Translations under genes and position numbers: made by a program
In this document: piece by piece, positions 54,931-64,000 of the stretch
How the letters are laid out: each line of letters opens with the position of its first letter
Position numbering within the stretch: the stretch's first letter is position 1
Source: Pomphorhynchus laevis
Lineage: Eukaryota; Acanthocephala; Palaeacanthocephala; Echinorhynchida; Pomphorhynchidae
Direction: 5' to 3'
Assembly (NCBI GenBank): GCA_012934845.2
Contig: WNNJ02001171.1
Location: 124,001-188,000, forward strand
Length of the DNA stretch: 64,000 nt
Notes under the pieces: model-generated
Database searches by the model: none
Told to the model about the DNA's origin: nothing
What the model saw: the letters and a program-made list of their open reading frames with translations, nothing else

Positions 54931-55677
54931 TACAAGAAATATTAAAAATATAGAAATATCATATACGACATTTCATAGATGGAGAAATATGATATATAAA
55001 AAATCGTATATGAAAAACTATTTTATACTTTTTCAATGTAAAACATTTTATAAGCCTTAACGTTATTTAAGCGATAAGGTACCTGGTAATGCCAAGGTCT
55101 AGATTAATGCATAAACAACATCACTCAACAAAACATAAGCAGAATGCATGCCTATCGGATTAAGGCTTCCCCAGCCAAAGTAAGTTATTATCCAGACACT
55201 GCGATCAACATATTTTTTATTCTACCCTCTGTCAGGGTAGATCGACCCTATCGATCCTATCTTTTTCTGTAATCGACCCTATCTTTTTCTCGCTTCTTCT
55301 TGGAGAACTCAGTCCACTTTGCTGTGCATTAAAATGTTATGTCACGCAATTCGCAGATGATATACGTAAATTCATATACAAGAAATATTAAAAATATAGA
55401 AATATCATATACGACATTTCATAGATGGAGAAATATGATATATAAAAAATCGTATATGAAAAACTATTTTATACTTTTTCAATGTAAAACATTTTATAAG
55501 CCTTAACGTTATTTAAGCGATAAGGTACCTGGTAATGCCAAGGTCTAGATTAATGCATAAACAACATCACTCAACAAAACATAAGCAGAATGCATGCCTA
55601 TCGGATTAAGGCTTCCCCAGCCAAAGTAAGTTATTATCCAGACACTGCGATCAACATATTTTTTATTCTACCCTCTG
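54819..55677. repeat. tandem duplication, period 446 bp
   Basis: 54819-55231 and 55265-55677 are, as far as I can read, identical over 413 bp and separated by 33 bp rich in CGACCCTATC/CGATCCTATC words. The duplicated unit spans the LINE/MULE junction, so it post-dates the MULE insertion or is an assembly artefact. Confidence 0.9.
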
Positions 55678-57050
55678 CCAGCCAGTATCTAAACATTTTA
55701 CAGCCAAATAAAAACAGCAGCGACTTCCTCAACAGAAACAACACAAAGTTTAATTGCGCAAGGCACTTCCCAGATTACTCAAAATGTCGCCGCTTGTTTT
55801 TCACCAATAACCTCAAGAAAACGTTGCTTGTTACTTAAACATCAAGCTTCTAATTATCCATACCCGATTCCAATGTCATTGCAGGCAATTACTTTACCAG
55901 ATGAGTTCAAGAAAAATTTAAAAGGAGAGGAGTTTTTAATTTTCGATTCCGGATGCAAAAAACGCATTATTATCTTTGAAACCAGACAGAATATAAAAAT
56001 GATGAAGACTACTCAGCATTTGGTAAGCGGATAGTACATTAAAAGTTGCCCCATTTATGCTCTTCTCCATGATAAAACTGAGTGAACATATCAAAGAATG
56101 TTTGCTGCCTTGAAAACCTTGAATCCATCTTCAGTCAATTAGCATTATAACGAACTTTGAGACCGGTGTTCGCAATGCAATAAAAAGTGCTTTTCCGGAA
56201 ACAGAGTTAGCCAGCTTTCTATTCCACTTTGGGCAGTTCTTTTTGGAGAAAAATTCATACCCTCCCTATGATTTCCAGCAATTATGAAGAAGACACAGAA
56301 TTTGCTCCCCACATGAAATGTTTCCAATCACTTGAATGTGTTCCAGTTGAAGATGTCATTTCATCCTTTGAAATATTGGTTCAAGAGGCTTCATATACTG
56401 AATTAGAAGAGGTGAATTTTTTATCGATTACTTTGAGGATACATGGATTGGTGCTAACCGACGTGGACAAAGGCGTGATCCTCAATACGAAATAAAATTG
56501 TGGAATTGCTTTCATAGAGTCATTCAAGGCATTGAAAGACAAACAATTATGTTGAAGGTTGACATCGTGGGTTTCATTTCATGGCTGGAGCCGAACATCC
56601 ATCTATTTGGAAGTTAATTGACAATATAAACTGGATCAATAATTGAATGAGGTCCGAATTGCCTAGTACATGGCGGATTAACATGATTCACATAAAAAAT
56701 GTCATTGCGACAATGCTCAGCGTTTAAAAAATGTCGAGGAGGAATATGGAACTTTACCTACGATGGATTATCTTCGCTCGGTTGCAAACAATTTGCACAT
56801 GCAATTGCACATGTAAGTATATAACCAAAAACGACGGAAATTTTAAATCTAAAATAAATTAAATATGTTATGTTTTATGTTTTAATAAATTGTTTGAATA
56901 TCCGTGTATAATATTTCGTATATAAATTTCCCAATGTAGGATTTTTCATATTTTTCAAATTTCTGTGTATGAAGTTTAGCGTATATGAAACTTCATGCAT
57001 GCATTTTCCATACATGAATTTTCATATATGAAATTTCATGATTCCCTCAT
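54925..57050 (+). mobile_element. MULE (Mutator-like) DNA transposon with degenerate ends
   Basis: Inserted in the LINE whose 3' end resumes at about 57055. Both ends are rich in TCATATA/TATATGA words in opposite orientation (54930-55010 and 56905-57050), suggesting long, decayed terminal inverted repeats. The transposase lies at 55690-56815. Confidence 0.7.
55690..56815 (+). pseudogene. MULE transposase (FLYWCH-MULE type), degraded
   Basis: In order: a T-E-T-T-Q-S-L-I-A-Q segment (about 55720), L-P-D-E-F-K-K-N-L-K-G-E-E-F-L-I-F-D-S-G (55880-55960), G-T-F-K-V-A-P (about 56040), F-H-F-G-Q-F-F-W-R-K-I-H (about 56230), V-P-V-E-D-V-I-S-S-F-E (about 56345), T-N-N-Y-V-E-G plus H-R-G-F (about 56545-56570), I-W-K-L-I-D-N and D-Y-L-R-S-V-A-N-N-L (about 56770). 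The order matches the MULE catalytic domain. Several stops and shifts; the N-terminal FLYWCH finger was not seen. Confidence 0.8.
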
Positions 57051-57054
57051 TTCT

Positions 57055-57310
57055 ATGCATCCCATTTGGAATTATCTGCCCTTAAACTTAGTTGCCAGCC
57101 TGACCTCACTACCTTTAAATTAATGCTTTAAACCTTTCTACTGAGTAAATAAGTCCTGCAGCTAAGCTAGCAACGAGATCCGAATGTTTCATCGTTCCAA
57201 CGTAGGATACGTAGTGTGGACTTCCATTCTTTTATTTTTGTTTATTTCAGTGAAATTGTAAGCTGTCTGTCTCCATGAGCATTAAAAAATAATAAATCTA
57301 TCTATTAAAA
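57055..57310 (+). mobile_element. LINE 3' end (continuation of 54380-54930)
   Basis: Starts with H-P-I-W-N-Y-L-P-L-N-L (the W-N-x-L-P tail seen in the other LINEs) and ends in AATAATAAATCTATCTATT. Orientation and order suggest the same LINE that the MULE interrupts. Confidence 0.7.
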
Positions 57311-57319
57311 TGAAAAGAA

Positions 57320-59920
57320 TTAAATACAATGGAAAACAAAAGTATCATGAAATTACAATTCATGTTTCTCTAATTATTAATAGCAGCAAGTTTGCATTTC
57401 GTGTCTTAGCAAATGATCCGTGTAGACATTACATAATTTCACAGGATGATTAGTTAATTTATCTAAAGGGGAACATTATTCGCATAATGGCAACAGTATT
57501 TTAAATTTATAATTTATTTCTTCGAGAACAACAATTTTAACGCTTCAATTAGTAATTGATATAAATATGAAGGCAAAAGTGAAAACATTATAAAATAATA
57601 AAATTGCACTAGCGTCATCACTACGACAACAAACAGTATCACGTTTAACACTATAATCACCTAGCGATTAAATGTTTCGATTGTAGTTAAGCAAATAAGA
57701 CCGTTTTAATTATCTTGTTTTAAATAAAGCTACACTCTAATTTAAATAATACAATTTAATGTAGCATAAAATGAATTTTGTTTTTAGTGAAATTGTTAGT
57801 ATTTGATAAACAAGTTAATATGAATCTATACTTTTTAAACTCAATAATAAATGCATACTTATGCAATTTGATTTTGTTCGACACAGTTAAGCTAGCTTTA
57901 TACAGGATATACTAGTTTGTATTCATGATTTAAATGATTTGTATTCATGATTGAAATGATCAAATGCTCATTATCCTAATTAAGTTTTGTAGCTTGTTTG
58001 TTTCTTTGAAAAAGTTGGTTTAGAGAATAGAGGTCTTTATTTGTAAACTTTTAAACTTAGAAATCTGTTTGCAGATTTCCATACTGCACACAAATTAGAT
58101 AACAATTTATTTCTATCACTTTATTTCTAACACCTTATTTATTTAAAGAAAAATTTGAAAGCAATAAAATATAATTAGTATTTATATTTTCGCAATTTTA
58201 ACATGTTGAATGCATACATTGAAATAAAAATAAAATATATTTCATAATTTACTTATTCGATACTTACTGTATTATCTTTAACGTATTTACCAAACTACAT
58301 GATATAAATGAAAATGAAATAAATTAAAATAGATTAAAAGTAAGTATTTAGCTTACTTTTAATCTTACTTTTGTGACATTTAAATGCTTGATTTTCATAA
58401 TATAGACTTTAAATATTAAAAACTAATTTTGAAATAGTTTCAAAATCATTTGAAATGATTTTAAAAAAGGGATTCAGAAACATGTCCCAATTTATATGAT
58501 CAAAGAAATTGTGCTAAGCGTGGGAGATAGGTAATTACAAATTTTTGTTGAAAAATCTTTTCCTGTATATTTGTTTGATAGGTTGTAAGACCACAAATCT
58601 TTTTAATGATAACATCAATTACATTATCCTTAAACTCCTAACGAGACTCTTCTATAGAGACTTCATCACCGTCGATGAGTAGTGGCTGGCAGGCACTAGC
58701 CTTTTAAGGAACGTCTAACCTTTGAATTTTGCGCTAACGCTAACGGTGACTATTGCACGTTTATAACTCTGAAAATCCTTGTGCAGTCAATACGCTCCAG
58801 ATCTTTAGCGATAAACTAAATGTGATGTGGCTTGGCAATGCGAGGGTATGATTGCGAGGCACCTCCTCGTTGACTGGATTAACTTTACTTTTGGTTAAAC
58901 CATAAATAAAACTCTCGAGAATAAGAATTTACTACTCATGAAACTAAATTCTGGACCATGCTTCAGGCTACACCTAGTTTTCAAAATGAATTGTAATCGG
59001 ATTACAGGTTTTTAAAAATTATATACATCCATTCAATATGATTCCTATTTTAAAACCGATTGACAAACAGGTCATATATAACTTAAAGAAACTGTTTATA
59101 AAACACTTGTTCCTCTTGTGTTTTTGAGGGACAGAAAACACCCCGCTAACTCTGCATGACTTTTAGAAGGCGCAATACAGCAGCATAATGTCTCAAAATC
59201 ACCGACTTTGCATGGAAAATTATTAAACGGCGAATATTGAACGCGGCGTAGAAAACATTATGGCATGATGCGATTATATAAATGATTTCGAGTGTTTTGA
59301 GGCCAAACACAAGCACGAGTTGGAAGATATTTTCAAGAATTTTAAATAGTTTGGGATTATTTAGTTGAGCTAAAGCATATTAATTGTATTTCAGTTATTT
59401 TAAATTGATAAAATTTATTTGAGCTACGAAAATTTTTCTGTTCTATCTTTGAAATAATAAATTATAAGAAATTTGTATAATATTAAAATATATACAATGT
59501 AATTTTTTATTATAATTATTCAATCATATATATCAAGTTTATCTACACAAATGGATTAACTATTATTGAATTATTGATATGTAATTCGTTAATCAGTCAA
59601 TAATGTACATAAATATATAACATATCTTATTATATAAAATGAGAAAAAATAATTAATTAATCAATTTTATATTAAATAATATATTTAGAATCCATTAACA
59701 AAATTCGATAAAATCATTGCTTATATAGAACTTTGTATATTCAGTTAAATGTTTATTGTGGTATGATGAAAAAGCTATTACTATTTTTAAATGCAAGGAC
59801 AATGGAAATCAACACGTTGTGACTAATAATTTGCTTTGCTTTTACCTTGAATTTCGATGGAAGAATCTAATTCAACATTTATAAAATGATAAACAGGTAT
59901 ACCAAGTATACCAAATGATA
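57320..59920. other. AT-rich sequence with an unassigned GC-richer patch
   Basis: 58620-58960 and 59100-59340 are less AT-biased, with scattered short frames that I could not assign. No repeats noted. Confidence 0.4.
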
Positions 59921-59934
59921 TACCAAGTATACGA

Positions 59935-60160
59935 ATAGAGATTAGAGATCATCTGAAAGAAGTGCTATGAAATCTAATTTTGGCCCCTATTCCTCGACTT
60001 TGCACATCAGCGAGGCCAAATACACGATAGTGACGCATTTTCTCTCATTAGATTTTATTATATGATGTAACACCTTATTCTAACACAAAGAATATAGGCT
60101 TCAGTATAAAAAATGTATCACCAGTAAATATCTTTGCTTTTAATCTACAGCTTAATTTCA
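59935..60160 (-). mobile_element. Naiad-type 3' region fragment, minus strand
   Basis: Reverse complement reads GGCCTCGCTGATGTGC...GAGGAATAGGGGCC, the structured 3' block seen at 13543-13579, with flanking homology. Confidence 0.65.
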
Positions 60161-60161
60161 G

Positions 60162-60920
60162 ATCAGTTCATTGATCCTAAGCATTTTGTAATAAATATAA
60201 ATTAAAAATAAATGGTTCAATCCTTAAATTTTCTATAATTTAGATTTATACAAGATTTTTAAAACTTGAACTTTTATGAATTAATGAATAGATGATATAC
60301 TATATGTATGAATAAAGATTATAGATCATATGGAAGAACTACTATGCTATCAGGTGTGTCCCCTATTTCTTAACAACACACAACAGCGAGACAAATAAAT
60401 TCTAATGATGTATTTCCGCTACCACAAAGTATATTATTTACTATCCATTCATAAAGCTTTTCCATCTAAAAGTGCACATTTATTTTCATAAAATTTTGAT
60501 GATTTATATATTTTGGTATACCGTGTTTTGGGAATATATTTTCTTAAATCTGATCTTATTATTTCTATATTTTATATTATTTAAAAGTCTATCTATGCAT
60601 GTGTTAATGAAGACATAATTGAGTGTTTTAATCCAAAAATCTGCTCTTTCTAATAGTTTTTGATTTAACATTGACTTATTTTCTTCAATAATATGTTCTA
60701 AAATAAATAATTTACAATTTTTAATATTAAGTCATATTAATATCATATGTCTATGAAGTATAGTTTGACTATTATGCTGTATATTATATATGTGTCGTTT
60801 AAACCTAGTTTTTAACATTTGATACGTTTTTCCTAGATACACTAGACATTTAATATTACAGTTGAACGTTGACGGTTTCCATACAAAGTTTTGTTGTGCG
60901 GAGATTATAGTGCACAATAG
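60162..60920 (-). mobile_element. Naiad copy, minus strand, internally deleted
   Basis: From 60917 down: a GIY-YIG start (C-N-I-K-C-L-V-Y-L-G-K-T, then M-L-K-T-R-F-K-R-H, 60917-60732), a linker to about 60530, then directly the 3' region (60514-60162). The RT is deleted. This copy shows the most N-terminal endonuclease sequence in the window and supports the endonuclease-before-RT order. Confidence 0.8.
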
Positions 60921-60929
60921 AGGAGAAAA

Positions 60930-62990
60930 CTGCAGCTACTATTTCATGGAAAGCGATTGCAGCTCCATTAGTCATATTTTTATATGCCATGTTTAAACAA
61001 ATGTCCCTCGAAGAAGTCAATTCTTTAGAGATCTATAAAAATGACGATATTCATTAAAACTGTAAATTTGTACTTCCCAAGCCGAAAGACGGACTGGAAA
61101 TTTTTAAAATTAATTATCTCATTTAGTTATAATATTACGATTGATATTTAACGCAAACATTTGTTTATCGAATTACTTGCAAAGAAATTAGTAATATTTG
61201 TAACATTGCTGGACTTACAACCTTTCTGCTAGATTTAAAAGATCAACAATTAAAATTTTTAGTACTTACGTATGTTTCTATTTTCGTTAAGAACATTTAA
61301 CTTTTGCTAAGTTATAATTCATAACGTTGATTTTTCAGTGTCGCCACCTAGTTTAGTTGACTAAGACTAAACTTACAGAGGGCCATTCAGCAATATCTAA
61401 CTGGGGCTGACATGCTTAAGCAATTGCAAGCTAGAACAAGATCTAGAAATATCTACCACCTTCACTCCACGCGCCACGCGTTCTGGCTATTGGTTATTAC
61501 CTGTTTTTAACAGGATCAAGTGAATCAGTTTACTATTTAAAGTGTAAACACAATGGCATGCAAACTTCTCTCTGTTTTGAAGTTAATAAATATATAATAA
61601 ATAATTTATTAAACTTACTTGAAAGTTGGCAGAAAAATAATGTTGTATCAATAATACATATTTTTATTATTTCTGACAGAGGCTATTAGGAAACAAAGTT
61701 TACAGGTCAATAATAATATTGTCAGTAGAACAAATCAGATCAGTTAACTGAGTCTAATATGAATTAATATTCTAATTCAAAAAATTGGAAATATTTATCA
61801 ACTCAGTTTCTCTTATGTGGCTCATTACATTCTTTTGTAAATATGATAACTTTATATTGATATCAAATAATTCATAAGTAAATTTTCTCTCATTAAAAGA
61901 TAATTCCAGTAAAGCATATCCAACAAGTTATAAGCTCATATGATAATTCTGATTAGTAACTTCGTGCTCGGCATTACATTAATATCAACGTTATTCTTTC
62001 ATTTGTATCCTTGTTCAGGTAGTGTTTAAAAATGCAAATTATGTAGCATACAGCCCTTATACTTTTGTTTAGAAAATATACAATCTGGCAAGTTCTATAG
62101 TAAACAGTACTCAGTAATCAATGCCACAATCGGCTTAAGTGTTGATATCGCTTGCTACGTTGGAGAACTCGACGTATGTCCAGGAAACGAATCGGTCAGT
62201 ATAATGATACAAATCATTTGAGTGATAGTTTTGCATTGCTTATATATTTAAGATTTGGATATTAAATATTTAATATAAAATCTAACGTATGTTTAACTAA
62301 AGCATCATTAATAAATTAAATGATTAGAACATCCTCTTTGCATTATTAATTAAAGAGTCCTCTTTGAATCAATATCTGCGCTCATTTATTCAATCGTTTA
62401 CTTATCGAATTCCCTGTATATCACAAGTGACAAATTTCACATTCTGCAAGATATAATATATTTCTAGTTGTACAATCGTTGTCACCGTTGATTTTGTAAA
62501 TTACGCTTGCCTTATTGCTACAATATGTATTGTTAAATCCATATTTAATAATCTGCATCACACGTTTTTCGTCTTGATCTATTTTAATCTTGATCGATAT
62601 TTATTCGAAACAATAGGCTTTGTTTTGAAATCCACGATAAATGACTTGTACATCAGCAACTCACGTGTTTATTTTGTATTATTTTTATGTTCAACACTGT
62701 GATAGTCAGGCATGTGACTTGCACTTTGTAATCTCATCTGAATTTTAATTCGTTAATGACTGCCTAAAATCAAATCAGATATCTGATCATACGTATTTTA
62801 TACTATATATAAATCAGAAATAAAGATAAATAATAAATCATAAATAATTATATAGGATTTCAAACAATTTATGTTATTTCACTAGTTAGATCTTTCTCCG
62901 AGAAAAAAATATTATTTTTGAATTTTCACCAATGCAATTGGCCTCTTTAGAAAACATTGTATTTTATATTTATATTAAATTAAAATTTAA
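60930..62990. other. AT-rich sequence, nothing recognised
   Basis: No gene, repeat or upstream FKTN exon found. Confidence 0.45.
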
Positions 62991-62994
62991 TATT

Positions 62995-63190
62995 GAAATT
63001 TTAAATAAAAGTCAATTGTTACGAATTGACTAATAAATAACATACGATGTAGTAGAATAAGTATAAGAAGTCATCAGGAAGAACTGCTATGCTATCAGGT
63101 TTCGGCCCGTATTCCTCGATCCAACATATCAGCGGGGTCAAATACATGCTAATAGCTTATTTCCCGTTACTTACATAGCATTAAATCTAA
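62995..63190 (-). mobile_element. Naiad 3' fragment, minus strand
   Basis: Reverse complement carries GGGCCGAAACCTGATAGCATAGCAG and CCTGATGACTTC words of the structured 3' block. Confidence 0.7.
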
Positions 63191-63449
63191 TGAGTGGACA
63201 TTCTCTGACATAATCAAGAGTAAACCTTTCTGCCTTTTTATTTTGTTATATTTTATCATTCTTTTAAATGTATAAGTGAAAGGGCTATGTATAAAACTTT
63301 CCTATTTGATTTTAAAATGCTTGATATCAATATGCCTTTTACCTAAATATTAACCTCCCTACTTATTGCATTATATTTAATAATTTTAGCGTAAACGTAT
63401 ATCTTATAATTTTGAAAATTATATCCCTCGGTACAATCAAATATTTTAA

Positions 63450-63900
63450 TATTTATTTAACTTGTTTCTATGCTTACTTAATGAAAATAAGTCGATGTTA
63501 ACGTTGTGCTTTTTTACAACCTTCGTTGGGAAGCTTAACCCGGAATGCGTCTACCACAGGAGCCTAGCCCCAATGCGGCGTTTCGACCTTAGTCTACTGA
63601 CCACAACAGGGTGGCATCATCGGTGTGGCCATTTAGCTACAACTTCGACAGTATTTGATCCTTAGTAAACCTTTGAAAGGAAATAGCAAAGCACACGCTC
63701 TTTCGCCAGTTACCAGTCCTTCGTATGGTACTGTTTGCATAGCAGTGGCTTCGCATGACAGCACGTGCGCTATCGCTCCTTCTTTCATCAATTTACTAAG
63801 GTTGCTGAACAAGCAACACATGCTTGTATTCAGTTGTAGCACAAAGCATGAGCAAAAGCACAAGAGCAGGTGCTAAACTACATCACTCCACATATAGTGG
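63450..63900. other. GC-richer island, unidentified
   Basis: Noticeably less AT-rich than its surroundings, with overlapping 67-76-codon frames on both strands and no recognisable motif. The minus strand has a CGATGATGCC...GGTCGAAACG stretch (63620-63578) like degenerate Penelope-type termini. Possibly a dispersed repeat. Confidence 0.35.
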
Positions 63901-64000
63901 CTAACTGAATACAGCAATTGGTGACTCTTAATTAATCTGAAATACGACGTTGTAAATCTGAAAGAATTAACTTTACTTTTTTACACTTATATTTATACAA

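Noticed and set aside
62660-62780. Minus-strand ATG frame ending at a GTGAGT, as the first FKTN exon
   Set aside because: It contains a stop before the donor and has no hydrophobic segment.

Overview
The window is AT-rich animal nuclear DNA, most likely from an arthropod and probably an insect. The evidence is one intron-containing host gene and a dense, layered load of animal-type retroelements (CR1/L2-like and I/Jockey-like LINEs, Penelope-like elements of the permuted 'Naiad' type, Ty3/gypsy fossils), DNA transposons (Merlin, MULE), a roughly 370-bp satellite, and long (TA)n and hairpin-rich stretches. I see no bacterial operon, CRISPR array, rRNA or tRNA.

Host gene. Six exons on the minus strand (49096-48919, 43318-43110, 41131-40872, 33552-33416, 20111-19981, 14508-14274) join with consistent phases and GT/AG borders into 382 residues of a fukutin (FKTN, LicD-like ribitol-phosphate transferase) homologue. 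The reading includes G-T-L-L-G, W-Y-R-Q-C, a D-x-D motif and a V-P-C...I-E...Y-G block. The N-terminal membrane-anchor exon was not found and probably lies upstream of 49.1 kb. Most of the window from 14 to 49 kb is therefore FKTN introns.

Layout. 0-9 kb: a LINE 3' end, a gypsy tail, an unusual reverse-transcriptase element with a restriction-like endonuclease signature, a minus-strand CR1-like LINE, and a LINE nested in a LINE. 7.8-9.1 kb: satellite with a large palindrome and a (TA)n tract. 10.7-13.8 kb: a Naiad element with a Merlin transposase inside it. 15.7-19.8 kb: a near full-length CR1-like LINE in an FKTN intron. 20.2-31.65 kb: three copies of one I/Jockey-like LINE, one carrying a hairpin plus Naiad insertion, and a fold-back transposon between copies. 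31.65-32.8 kb: a gypsy fossil. 35.7-37.3 kb: a Penelope-like GIY-YIG fragment abutting a tandem array of about 296-bp repeats. Each repeat carries a minimal hammerhead ribozyme on the minus strand, an arrangement like animal retrozymes. 37.3-39.2 kb: more satellite and palindromes. 43.4-51.9 kb and 59.9-63.2 kb: many Naiad copies in both orientations. 54.4-57.3 kb: a LINE split by a MULE, with a 446-bp-period tandem duplication at the junction. The rest is AT-rich sequence in which I recognise nothing.

The strongest candidate for something new is the hammerhead array at 36.1-37.3 kb. The clearest biological result is the fukutin gene model. A cross-window pattern worth checking is the large number of near-perfect, short-spacer inverted repeats.
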